From positions 558,001 to 622,000 of the forward strand of contig OX595987.1 in the NCBI GenBank assembly GCA_951394045.1: DNA of 64,000 nt. Direction: 5' to 3'. The notes beneath the pieces are model-generated. The model was given only the letters and a program-made list of their open reading frames with translations. It was not told the DNA's origin and searched no databases. Below, piece after piece: positions 21,087 to 31,676 of this stretch. The stretch is from Nitzschia sp. DOCU1 (lineage: Eukaryota > Bacillariophyta > Bacillariophyceae > Bacillariales > Bacillariaceae). Numbering within the stretch: the first letter of the stretch is position 1; each line of letters begins with the position of its first letter. A program made the translations under genes and the position numbers.

Positions 21087-23975
21087 CTATACCTGGCAGC
21101 TGAGGCAGCCTTCTGGTTCATCCTTGACTTCGATTTGGGAGGCCAGTTCTTTGTCCACCGTGTACTGAATTGCGTTTACTGCTGGTTTCGTCCGTAGATA
21201 GTACATGCCGGTCTGTATGGAAACAAGAAGGGGGTTATTGTATTAGTTCGTGATGGGGGGCGATGTTTGGCAGTTTTCGTTCGGCTTCGACGTACCTTCA
21301 GGCCTCGCTTCCATGCGTAAAAGTGCATCGCTGTTAACTTGTCCATTGTTGGATCGGCAAGGAAGAGGTTGAGACTCTGGCTTTGGTCAATGAATTTGCC
21401 CCTATCGGCGGCCATATCAATGATCGACTTCATCTTGATTTCCCACACCGTTTTGTACAGCTCCTTCAGCCGCGGCGGAATCTCAGGAATGTTGGCCACG
21501 GACCCGCCGTCGCGCATAAGCTGATTTCGTATGGATGGAGTCCACAAGCCCCGATCGGCCAGGTCCTGAAGCAGGTGCGGGTTTGCCATGATGAACTCGC
21601 CTGCCTTCACACGCCGGAGATAGAGATTTGAGCTAAAGGGCTCAAAGCACTCGTTCACGCCCAGGATCTGCGAAGTAGAAGCAGTCGGCATCGGGGCCAG
21701 AAGTAGCGAGTTGCGAAGACCGTGTTGTATTATCCGCTCACGCAATTCCTCCCAGTTATAGCCTTTCGACATGTACTTTTCGGGGTACCTATTACGTTGC
21801 CCTCCCAGAGTCGACGCTCCAGCTAGTCTTCGACTCGGAAGTTCATCTTCCGTGACACCCCACATATGAAATTGCAATTCCCCTCGGCTCGAAGGGCTTC
21901 CAGGGAACGAATCGTAGCTCCCATGAACTTCGGCCAGTTCGGCACTCGCTTCTAACGCGGCATGATAAAGTGTCTCGAAGATCGCCTCGTTGAGTTCTTT
22001 TGCTTCATCAGAAGTAAATGGTAAACCCATCCGAATGAAAGTGTCTGCCAATCCAGAAACGCCAATACCGATAGGGCGGTGGCGATGGTTCGAAGCTTTT
22101 GCGCCTTCGACAGGGTAGCTGTTGACGTCAATTATTCTATTCAGATTGCGCGTCACGATCTTGGCCACTCTGTGGAGGCCCTCGTGGTCAAAGAAAGCTC
22201 GACCCGAGTCCGGTGAGACCGAGCCAAATTGGCCTCGATCGGTCACGACGAATTTTGGAAGACAGCTGCGATAATATGAGATACAAAGAGACTTCGACGG
22301 GGAAATTGCGTGCCCCAAAGCGTGAACTTACATGCTGGCAAGGTTGCACACTGCAACTTCCTCTTTATCGGTGTATTGAATGATTTCTGTGCACAGGTTA
22401 CTACATTGTATCGTACCCAAGTTCTGTTGGTTGCTCTTTACATTGGCTGCATCCTTGTACAACATGTAGGGCGTGCCGGTTTCGATCTGAGACTCCAAAA
22501 TTGCAGACCACAGCTCGCGGGCTCGCATCTGTCGCACGTAGCGTCCTTCATCTTCGTATTTGCAATATAGTTGATCGAACTCCTCTCCGTGGCATTCCTG
22601 CAAGCCAGGACATTGATGCGGGCACATTAGACTCCACATTTCGTCGTTTTCCACGCGTTTCATGAAAAGATCGGGAACCCATAGTCCGTAGAAAAGATCC
22701 CGCGCACGCTGCTCTTCCTTTCCGTGGTTTTTCTTTAGATTGAGAACATCCAAAACATCGGCATGCCACGGCTCCAAATAAATTGCAAAAGCTCCAGGCC
22801 GCTTGCCTCCACCCTGATCCACATATCGAGATGTTACATCATACACACGGAGCATGGGAATGAGGCCATTCGAAACGCCTCGGGTTCCTTTGATCGGCGT
22901 TCCTCGGGCTCGAATGTTATGGACACTCAATCCGATCCCTCCCGCGGCCTTCGAGATGACAGCGCACCGCTTCAAAGTATCGTAAATTCCCGCTATGGAA
23001 TCGTCACTCATTTGCACCAGAAAGCAGCTCGATAATTGTGGGTGTGTGGTGCCAGAGTGAAACAGGGTTGGCGATGCGTGTGTGAAGAATCCTTGGCTCA
23101 TCAAATGGTACGTCTGAAAGGCTGCCTCGAGTTGCATGTCTTCTTGCTCCTTCGTCGCCCCCTCTTCGGCTGTACAATGAATCCCCAGAGCCACACGCAT
23201 CATAAGATGCTGGGGTCGCTCCAATATTTGCCCTTGGTCTGTCTTCAGCAAATAACTTCTCTCCAACGTCTTGAGGCCAAAGTACGTCAACTCCAGATCT
23301 CGCTCATCTACAATCTCGCGGTTGATATCCTCGTTCCGTCTAGCCACCAACTCTACAATATCAGGATTGATGTAGCCCGTTTCGTCGTGCAATCTTTGTA
23401 TGGATTCGGAGAAAGTCGCCGGGGTATTCTTGTGGATCTGAGAAACCAAAATACGTCCTGCCAATTTGGAATACGCGGTGTGTTGTGTCGCCATACTCGC
23501 TGCTGTTTCTGCTGCCAACGTATCGATTTCAGTAGTTGTCACGTTGGGATACATTCCCCTTAGAATTGACGCTGTTATCGCTTCCAGATTCAACCCACCA
23601 GTCATTTGGTCTTTGCTTTTTGCCGGGCCTTCCGACGAAACAAGATCATCGGCCAGAATTTGAAGCCGTTTCAAGATCTATTTGATGGAATTAGTCAGAA
23701 CCATAGTTCTCGGTACCCAAAAAGACATAGAATGGCAAACTTACCTTCTCTCCATCGAGCGGCTCTACTCGACCATCGCGCTTTGTAATGTAGATGACTT
23801 CTTGATCGCCTACGTCGGGCGGCTGGCCAAACAAGTAAGTCTCCTTCGGTCGTGCGGTCTGAGTGGCACCCCCTGTGACCCCATTGAGAAAATCGGAGAG
23901 TTGTGATGACGAAGACGAAGAGCAAGTTACAGCATGTGATGTGAACGCCCAAAATCCAAACAAGTAGCGCCTCAT
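21087..23975 (-). CDS. RNR1: Ribonucleoside-diphosphate reductase large subunit (class I)
   Basis: Four exons, 23975-23745, 23677-22332, 22265-21296 and 21212-21087; all joins in frame, ~890 residues. Reduces ribonucleotides to deoxyribonucleotides with a radical-bearing small subunit. An ATP-cone follows the N-terminus ([18 protein letters not shown] then [12 protein letters not shown]). The redox and radical cysteines lie in [22 protein letters not shown] and [25 protein letters not shown] is the conserved loop, and the tail ends EGCLSCQV with the CxxC shuttle pair. The first ~35 residues ([18 protein letters not shown], then a Ser run) are an extra N-terminal extension with a short hydrophobic patch. 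Gene is divergent from ATP23. Confidence 0.95.
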
Positions 23976-24478
23976 CGTCAATGTCCACAAAGGCGAAGAA
24001 ACCAAAAGGATTCGGCGGTGGGCGCGGGTAGGATTTTGCAACTTGATCCTCGTCCGTTCGATGTTATTGATAGTTCAAGATTGCTCGTATCCCCGACTCT
24101 CCCTTCTTGCTCGAGCAATAGCTGGTAGCCGTTCTCAAACTGTCTATAAGAGGAACAACAATAGAATATCCAACACTATTTTGAGCCAACCATCCGAATG
24201 ATGGGTCAAAATCAGCCACCGACGAAAAGATTGTGGCTTTTTCCTTCCCCCGACAAAATTTCAAAAAGTTCTCCCCCTTTTTATCAGAGGTGCGTGCTGA
24301 CGCCGACGCACTCATGACTTCGCTCGTGATTCCATTTTTTTAAAGTCCTGTCGGTCATTTTTCTCACCATTTTCTTCCCCTCTCTCTCCGCCGTCTCTCT
24401 CATACCTTTTGTCCTTGCCCTGTTCAAACATCCTGGCTTTTGTGGGTGATCAGCCGCATATCGTTCATTCTTAGAACC
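23976..24478. promoter_or_regulatory. Divergent promoter region, RNR1 / ATP23
   Basis: About 500 bases between two divergent starts, so it must contain both promoters. No specific element was identified. Confidence 0.4.
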
Positions 24479-25174
24479 ATGGATGAGGAAAGCAAGAAGA
24501 AGAAGGAGAGAGCAGCCTGCGATGGGTACGTCGAAGGTGGCTTGACTGGAAATCCGACCGTCCAGTTTCTCATTCAAAATCTTGTGGACATGGGTTGCGC
24601 CCCACCCAAAGGATTCATTCGGTGTATGGACTGCGAAGGAAGACCGGTTTCAGGTGGTTTTGGAATGTTGCAGGAGGAAGACGCCGTCACTCAACAAATG
24701 CAACCCATAAATGCGGACAAGCCCGACTGTACGAAATCGCGTAAAGACATCGAGGAACAATTCCAACGAGAAAAGGATGGTAAATCAAAGCTGTCCTTGA
24801 AGCCTGAAATCTACTTGTGTCAAGAACATGTTGCGGGTCCGAAGCATGCCAATACTATCCTATCCCATGAGTTGATCCATGCCATCGACATTTGCCGCGC
24901 CAAACTAGATCCCCTGCACAATTGCATGCAACTAGCTTGTACAGAAATCAGAGCAGAAAACTTGAGTGGGGAATGCGACATGTACTGGGAATTTCTTCGC
25001 GGGAAGCTGGATTCATGGTTGGGTCACGGGCAACAGTGTGTTCGAAGAAGAGCGATTGATTCAGTAAGAGCAAATCCCAACTGCACAGCCAAGGCGGAAA
25101 CGTATGTAGACGCCGCGATGGCACGGTGTTACGCCGACACCTTTCCTTTTGAACGGCATCCAAACCAAACATAG
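24479..25174 (+). CDS. ATP23: Mitochondrial inner-membrane protease ATP23 (M76 family)
   Basis: Intronless, 231 residues from the ATG at 24479; a frame-open stretch upstream is less like the family. ATP23 is an intermembrane-space metalloprotease and chaperone that helps ATP synthase assembly. The zinc site is HELIHAID in ILSHELIHAIDICRA, followed by NCMQLACTEIRAENLSGEC. A set of conserved cysteines is spread through the chain (RCMDCEG, CQEHV, CVRRRA, CYADTFPF), as in ATP23 proteins that are oxidatively folded by Mia40. The highly charged N-terminus replaces a classical presequence. All expected catalytic residues are present. Confidence 0.92.
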   Translation: MDEESKKKKERAACDGYVEGGLTGNPTVQFLIQNLVDMGCAPPKGFIRCMDCEGRPVSGGFGMLQEEDAVTQQMQPINADKPDCTKSRKDIEEQFQREKDGKSKLSLKPEIYLCQEHVAGPKHANTILSHELIHAIDICRAKLDPLHNCMQLACTEIRAENLSGECDMYWEFLRGKLDSWLGHGQQCVRRRAIDSVRANPNCTAKAETYVDAAMARCYADTFPFERHPNQT

Positions 25175-25537
25175 AAATGTTAGCTGATACTGTGGTGGCG
25201 ACAGGAGTCGTCGTGTTGAGCCCAGAGTACTACTTCACAAGCGAGCATAGTATACTGTAGACCCTGTGTCGGAAGAGTTGCAGCTTGTGCCGCCCTACTA
25301 GGATCATGAAGTCGACGATGCGTGGCTCAACCCATCTCCAGTGCCACAAAGTTAATGGTTCTAGGTTGTATTTCGCTCGTCTTCTTCTACTCTCTTGCAA
25401 GTCATTTGTCATTCTTTTGGTGCAACGCAAACGGAATGTCCTCGAAACATCGCCTTCAGCTTTGGGATACTTCGCAATCCCTACAACACAAGACGATACA
25501 CTAGGCTTGGACTATATCATCGAGGCTATTTATTTGT
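25175..25537. other. Convergent intergenic region
   Basis: Lies between the 3' ends of ATP23 and the ubiquitin-eS31 gene. No coding frame with protein-like composition, RNA gene or repeat was seen. Confidence 0.5.
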
Positions 25538-26243
<706 letters not shown>

Positions 26244-26980
26244 GATGAAGAGTTGCTGTGTCTTGATACTACAACAGAACGAACAACGCTATTAGGGATA
26301 AAGCCAAAGGGTTGCCGCTCTCTCCTCGATGGGCTTGGTCTTCGTGATAGAGTTGACCGCCGTGTTGTTGTTGTGCGGTCGGCATGAGGCGGTGTACCGC
26401 CGACACCGCTTACTATTTTGTTTTCTGAATGAACGGGTGTGATGTCCTCATCTATCCAGGAAAAATGAAAGGCTCAAAACCTATTGCATGCGTCACACCG
26501 CTCCCGAGACATTCGAACCCGGCGAAGCTAAATATATCTCAATTCGGCATTCACAGAGCGAGCCGTTGTCAAAGCAAATCGGACGGCAGGCGCGAATTCC
26601 GAGGATTGGCGAGTCAGCACCTCTACCTGGTACGGTATGGTAACGAATTCAGGGCGCGCCGGTCTGGTCGTGTGGAGAAAGGCGGGCGGGCATGATTGGA
26701 AACCCTCATCCCGTTGAACGGAATGGAATTCTCATCAACAAAACGAAAGAAAGTAGCGGCAATTGCACAAGAACGACTGAAGCAAGTCTGTGTGCAGTGT
26801 TGAACATCAAGAGACGTTCCGGATCGTTTTACATCATTCTCAGTCTTGCTTTGTAATCTCGTCTCCGAAAGTCGAGGAAATCAGGGTGTCGTTGGCAAAT
26901 TCAGCAACGTAAATATTTTGTGTTGTGGCGTTTCATAGAAGAGAAATTTAAGGTCGGGTTGCCGATTTAAAAAGTCGACA
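26244..26980. promoter_or_regulatory. Divergent promoter region, ubiquitin-eS31 / SGNH protein
   Basis: About 740 bases between divergent starts. Short frames here lack protein-like composition. No specific site recognised. Confidence 0.4.
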
Positions 26981-28990
26981 ATGCCACCACTTCATCGAGA
27001 TTCAACACGGGATGTTTCGAGGACATCAAAAGCTTTGGAAGAATCATTCGCATTACCTAAACGAGGGGCTGGTGTTGGAGTAGAAAGCGACACTAGCAGC
27101 ACTGGCAGCGCCTCTTCTGCGCCGTCTGTCGGACGGCCTCCAATTCACAAACCACAGGAACGGACACGTCGAGAACGATTCGAAATGGAGGACAATGTCG
27201 ACGTCCGTACAGCAGGTGGTGATCTTGAAGCTTGCTTCACGCTTCCCACTGAAACGCCTTATTCGCTGCTGTCAGGAACGTATGGTGATTCGGACTCATC
27301 AGACACTATTGCTGTGAGAGCCCAAGTTAACTCATTCTACACTTCTGTAACTGGGTGGAGAATGTTAAGGTGGTGGGCGTGTGGAGTAATCATACCCCTT
27401 GGTGCTTCCGCATGGTTTTTGACGGGTAGTGTACTTGCTGTGATAGTAGCAATGCTGTCAATGCCATTGTTGGCCATTCTGCAAGGATCCCTTCAAATTC
27501 TGCGATATCGAGTCAAATATGGCGACTGCCCACTCCCCAAAGCACCATCGCATGGTATCGTCAGGGTACAGGATCGCCGTGGCGTTGTTTTGAATTCCAA
27601 TATTGACACGTCAACCGACGCATCGAAAAAAGAACGCGATGGACCAGAGCCGGACGACTCGCCACTTCGCCTCCTAGTCATAGGAGACTCGTTAGCTATT
27701 GGTGTCGGGCAGTCAACGTCTTGCACGCCAGTCATGCCGGAAACGATTGCAAAGTGTTTGAGCAGGGATATGGGTGGTCGACCCGTCCTGTGGACTTGCC
27801 ATGGGGCGCCCGGTGCCTCGGCCGGTTGGATCGTCCGAGAGCTGGAGCGCAGTATCAAGCGAGGGAAATTCGCACAGTCGTCGGCTTCGTCGTCCTTTGA
27901 CAAAATTGAAGCTAGTGGTATCTCCAATGTCGATTTTGACACGGATAACATTGACAGCAAGACCCTAGAAACGATCACAACTTCTGGGGTCGTTGGTTGC
28001 GCTACCAGCGAATCGGACTCGAGTTCGGACGACTTTTCCGACAACAACAGCGAAGTCGACGATGAACGAAGTACATCATGGCAAGAGCGGCTACGACAGG
28101 AACGAGTTCATTTTGACCCCAATACTGTTGGCCCATTTGATATTGCTGTCGTTTTGACGGGAAGTAACGATTTGAAGTCTGCGTTCTTCCCGTTCTTGCT
28201 CAGGGGCGAAGACGCAAAGTTTCGCCGGGAAGCACAGCAACGTGGTGGAGGCTACGGAAGGGAGTTGACTCGCATCATACAAGTTTTAAATCACGGAATG
28301 CGAATACGATTCCAAACTCTCCGTGAATCAGTAGAAGAAGCCACGCAAAAGATGAGAGAGAGACTTGGCTCGGTTGACGGCATGACACAACAGCACTCAA
28401 ACTTGGTATCGAGCCGAAGGAAAGATGCGTCGCGCTCCAACAGCTCTGGGTTGATTGAAGACCCAGTTGATAAACGGAATGCATCACACTCGACCAATCT
28501 TTTCCCCATGGTGGTTTTGCCTGGAATGCCTGCGCGAACACTGCCAATCTTTTCCATGGCCCCTCTACGATGGCTCGCGGTTCCGATTGTAGATATTATG
28601 GACTCACACAAACAACGACTGGCGAGAAGGCATCGCGGTGAAGTCTTGTTTGTGGAAGCCCCAACGGGCGAACAGATTACAGAATTTGTGGACGAAGAGG
28701 GGGAATACTGGAGACAGGAACAACAAGATCGTATCTTGCTGAGATTACGGGACATCAAGAGGCGTCATGCTCTTCAGATTGAGGCCGACATGAAAGACTA
28801 CTACGCTGGTACCAATGAGAGGCCGACTACCGCCAGTCCCCGGAATCGACATTTTTCGGTATTTTCCGTTGATGGGATTCACCCGAACGACGTCGGCTAC
28901 AGGTTCTGGGGGCGACACATCGCTCACCATATCGTTCAAGATTGGAATAAAAAGAAACAGCTTGCAACCGAACTTGCGGGCGTGGAATAG
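26981..28990 (+). CDS. SGNH/GDSL-type hydrolase with membrane anchor
   Basis: Intronless, 669 residues. After a disordered N-terminus, a hydrophobic segment (~125-165, WACGVIIPLGASAWFLTGSV and VIVAMLSMPLLAIL) suggests one or two membrane passes. The SGNH blocks follow in order: LLVIGDSLAIGVG (Ser nucleophile, ~235), GAPGASAGWIVREL (oxyanion Gly), TGSNDLKSAF (Asn, ~393) and VDGIHPNDVGYRFWG (Asp-His, ~630). The complete set predicts an active esterase or lipase. A long acidic Ser/Asp-rich insert lies between blocks II and III and another basic insert between III and V, making the protein about twice the size of a minimal domain. Substrate unknown. Confidence 0.85.
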   Translation: MPPLHRDSTRDVSRTSKALEESFALPKRGAGVGVESDTSSTGSASSAPSVGRPPIHKPQERTRRERFEMEDNVDVRTAGGDLEACFTLPTETPYSLLSGTYGDSDSSDTIAVRAQVNSFYTSVTGWRMLRWWACGVIIPLGASAWFLTGSVLAVIVAMLSMPLLAILQGSLQILRYRVKYGDCPLPKAPSHGIVRVQDRRGVVLNSNIDTSTDASKKERDGPEPDDSPLRLLVIGDSLAIGVGQSTSCTPVMPETIAKCLSRDMGGRPVLWTCHGAPGASAGWIVRELERSIKRGKFAQSSASSSFDKIEASGISNVDFDTDNIDSKTLETITTSGVVGCATSESDSSSDDFSDNNSEVDDERSTSWQERLRQERVHFDPNTVGPFDIAVVLTGSNDLKSAFFPFLLRGEDAKFRREAQQRGGGYGRELTRIIQVLNHGMRIRFQTLRESVEEATQKMRERLGSVDGMTQQHSNLVSSRRKDASRSNSSGLIEDPVDKRNASHSTNLFPMVVLPGMPARTLPIFSMAPLRWLAVPIVDIMDSHKQRLARRHRGEVLFVEAPTGEQITEFVDEEGEYWRQEQQDRILLRLRDIKRRHALQIEADMKDYYAGTNERPTTASPRNRHFSVFSVDGIHPNDVGYRFWGRHIAHHIVQDWNKKKQLATELAGVE

Positions 28991-29057
28991 TTTTTTTCAG
29001 CACATCAATATTTATAAAAAGTGATAGATCAAATCATTTCATTCCAGGAGCTCGGAC

Positions 29058-29080
29058 AGTACGCCTACGGCAGGCGTACT
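29058..29080. repeat. 9-base inverted repeat between convergent genes
   Basis: AGTACGCCT (29058-29066) and AGGCGTACT (29072-29080) are perfect inverted copies with a 5-base loop, in the ~136 bases between two convergent stop codons; likely within one or both 3' UTRs. Confidence 0.7.
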
Positions 29081-29126
29081 TTTGGGGACAAATCTTATCA
29101 CAGGGTAATAATCATAGATGCTCGAG

Positions 29127-29753
29127 CTAGAGTTCTCCCCGTTCGAATACCACTGCATAGACTAGGATGTCGCTGATGTAGAGCTGCTGTCCAGGTCCAC
29201 TGCCGACCTGGTACCAGAGATAGTAAACTTTGCCAGGTTGAGGGCGGAAAGATAGGGATACAGTTGTTGTAGATCGACTAGCATAGTCCGATTCCGCCAC
29301 CACTGTCCCGCTAGGCATACAAAAGTCATCATCGCCCTGTTCGTGGGCGACAATATATAGTTTGCTGCCCTTCTTCCCACCCCCACCCTGTTCACGCCAC
29401 TGGCACTGCATGGTAATTGACTGCGTTCTTCTCCCGTCGAAAATGGGCACGATGGTGGCTATGCGTGGAGTATTCAATGATTCCACATCGCCTCTCCAGT
29501 AGTTGGCTTCGAGTATCCGAAACGCTGGCTGCGCAACCAGGCCAAGATCCTGACGAATCGTCCTTGACGTCAGACAAACTCTCATGGCATCTCTACCTGG
29601 AAGAAAGTCTACTATCCGACGTTTTAAGTCGGCCACCAGATACTCAAAGGGAAATTTTTCCCGACGCTCCCCGAGGCCTCCTGTATTCTGGGGGCGATCT
29701 CGAGCCCGTGACTTTCTCCGGAAGCAGCCAAGTGAGCGAAGACGTCGCAACAT
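29127..29753 (-). CDS. Unknown protein with F-box-like N-terminus
   Basis: Intronless, 208 residues. Residues ~42-72 (LVADLKRRIVDFLPGRDAMR then VCLTSRTIRQDL) resemble an F-box helix pair, which would dock to Skp1 in a ubiquitin ligase. The rest is predicted mostly beta (TQSITMQCQW, TTTVSLSFRPQPGKVYYLWY, LYISDILVYAVVF), reminiscent of a small beta-sandwich ligand or protein-binding domain, as in some plant F-box proteins. These resemblances are by eye and weak. Convergent with the SGNH gene. Confidence 0.62.
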   Translation of the reverse strand: MLRRLRSLGCFRRKSRARDRPQNTGGLGERREKFPFEYLVADLKRRIVDFLPGRDAMRVCLTSRTIRQDLGLVAQPAFRILEANYWRGDVESLNTPRIATIVPIFDGRRTQSITMQCQWREQGGGGKKGSKLYIVAHEQGDDDFCMPSGTVVAESDYASRSTTTVSLSFRPQPGKVYYLWYQVGSGPGQQLYISDILVYAVVFERGEL

Positions 29754-30250
29754 TTCTTGGGAATCAATGACGCTACGGTCCGACAGGCCGCCCTTCTATG
29801 AATGTCGTGACCAGCTTGTCTTGCATTGCTGTTTCATTCAAGTTTCCGGCAACAAAAACATTCCAGTGTAATATTACAGTTTGTCCATTCCCCTTGCTTT
29901 CTCTCCATCCGAAAGCACATTGGAAACAACTCGGTACGTGATCTGTGAGAGACCGTGAGCATTTCTTTGGCACCCCACCACCACATCGCAAGAGGGCTCA
30001 CATAATAGTGGGGAGATCAGAGAGAGAGAAAGAGTCCGAGTGGTTGTGCGAAATTACCATGTACATAAGCCCTTTGCTGACGTATTACTTTTTGAATTTG
30101 CGAGCTTTGAGCCCATATTGCAAAACTGCAATAAGTGATGAGATTCGCTTCGACATCGCGATACTCCGGACATCTGCAGCCAATTCGGTCATGAGATATG
30201 TTACTTTCTCATTTCATCTCTTACTCGTTCTGTGACAACAAACGGAGCCG
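29754..30250. promoter_or_regulatory. Divergent promoter region, F-box-like / glycosyltransferase
   Basis: About 500 bases between divergent starts; no element recognised. Confidence 0.4.
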
Positions 30251-31615
30251 ATGCCGGGTAGTCCAATGCACATCGGAGTTGTATTACCTCCCTATCAGGG
30301 TCATTTGAATCCAGGATCAACGCTCGCTGGTGCTGTGAAAGCGCGGGGACATCGAGTAACCCTGATCAGCGCCCCGCTGGGTCTCCGCTTTGCCGAGCGC
30401 GAAGGGCTCGAATTCTATGGGTTGTGGAAGGATGAAGTTGAAGAATTCGAAGACTTGAACAAGGAGCTGGCAAGAGAGTCAGGAATCCAAGCTGCTCGCC
30501 AAACGGGAATCCTGCTGAAACGAGGTGCCCAGCTGATGCTTCGAGATTTGCCTGTGGCCATTGACAAACTAAAAGTGGACGCTTTGTTGATCGACGAGGT
30601 AATCTACTGGGCAGCTAGCACTGTTGCCGACGACAAGAAAGTGCCATATGGTACCATCGCGAACGCTTTGGCTCTCATGCATGTCTGGGATGGACCACCA
30701 ATCGTGACGACTTGGCAATTCTCAACATCGTGGTGGGAACAATTGCGGAACCGAGTGACTGCATGGGCGCTACGTGCTATAGTTCCGTCCAGTCTTGCGG
30801 CAGTCAACGAATGGTTGAAAGATCAAGACAGGCCCGTTATTCCTGATGACACGCTTCGTACTGGTGGAATCATTCAGCTCGCTCAACAGCCTGCCTTTTT
30901 CGAGTTTCCGAAATCCGATCAGGCCTTGCCACGGCATTTCTTCTACACGTCCCCATGGCACCTTCTGGATCGGGATTCCGAGGTGTCATTTCCTTTCGAC
31001 AAGTTGAAATCGACCAAAAAGCTTATCTACGCTTCACTGGGGACTGTTCAGAATAAACTGATGACTGTATACCAGAACATTTGCAAAGCATGCGTCGGTT
31101 TGGAAGACATACAGTTGGTAGTCGCACTTGGCAAAGACGGCGCATCCTTGGACTTGACTGCAGAAGACACACCAAAAGACTGCATCATTGTGGATTTTGC
31201 TCCTCAATTACAAATACTGCGGAAATGTAGCATTGTGATATCGCATTGCGGTATGAACACTTGCTGTGAAAGTTTAGCGTGCGGAGTTCCTGCTCTCGCC
31301 ATACCCTTGACCAACGATCAACCAGGAGTAGCGGCCCGATGGAAGTCTTTGGGGGCCGCCGTCGTCATTGATTCCCCAAAAGAAGCTAGTCCTCAAAGGA
31401 TCCAAGAGGGTATTCTTGAACTGCTTGCTGAGACGTCGTCTTACCATAAGGCAGCCAAGGAGCTTCAGCAACGCCTGCAAATCGAGTCACCGACACTGGA
31501 ACAAACAGCCGAACTGATCGAAATCGCATTCCAAGGGACCGAGCCTCTGTCGAGAAACGATGCAAAAGTGTGCAACTTTTTTGGTGACATTCGAGTAGAA
31601 CCTACAATGCAATAG
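30251..31615 (+). CDS. UDP-glycosyltransferase, macrolide/zeaxanthin-glucosyltransferase type (GT1)
   Basis: Intronless, 454 residues, GT-B fold. The N-terminal acceptor domain begins IGVVLPPYQGHLNPGSTLAG, with the GHxNP motif typical of GT1 enzymes. The C-terminal sugar-nucleotide domain has FAPQLQILRKCSIVISHCGM, CESLACGVPALAIPLTNDQP then GVAARWKSLGAA (from ~residue 320). The pattern NDQPGVAAR is characteristic of bacterial MGT and CrtX-type enzymes rather than plant UGTs, which carry a longer PSPG box. Transfers a sugar to a small hydrophobic acceptor; a carotenoid or other lipid is possible but not shown. There is no signal or transit peptide and no membrane helix. Bacterial-type motifs plus lack of introns make ancient gene transfer plausible. 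Confidence 0.86.
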   Translation: MPGSPMHIGVVLPPYQGHLNPGSTLAGAVKARGHRVTLISAPLGLRFAEREGLEFYGLWKDEVEEFEDLNKELARESGIQAARQTGILLKRGAQLMLRDLPVAIDKLKVDALLIDEVIYWAASTVADDKKVPYGTIANALALMHVWDGPPIVTTWQFSTSWWEQLRNRVTAWALRAIVPSSLAAVNEWLKDQDRPVIPDDTLRTGGIIQLAQQPAFFEFPKSDQALPRHFFYTSPWHLLDRDSEVSFPFDKLKSTKKLIYASLGTVQNKLMTVYQNICKACVGLEDIQLVVALGKDGASLDLTAEDTPKDCIIVDFAPQLQILRKCSIVISHCGMNTCCESLACGVPALAIPLTNDQPGVAARWKSLGAAVVIDSPKEASPQRIQEGILELLAETSSYHKAAKELQQRLQIESPTLEQTAELIEIAFQGTEPLSRNDAKVCNFFGDIRVEPTMQ

Positions 31616-31676
31616 AGAGCGAACCACATCAACTGTGTGTAGTACTTGGTAGGATCAGCTATAGGCATAATTACTA

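Noticed and set aside
26505..26535. T-arm-like string (GGGTTCGAAT on the minus strand)
   Set aside because: No matching T stem, acceptor or anticodon arm around it, so not a tRNA.
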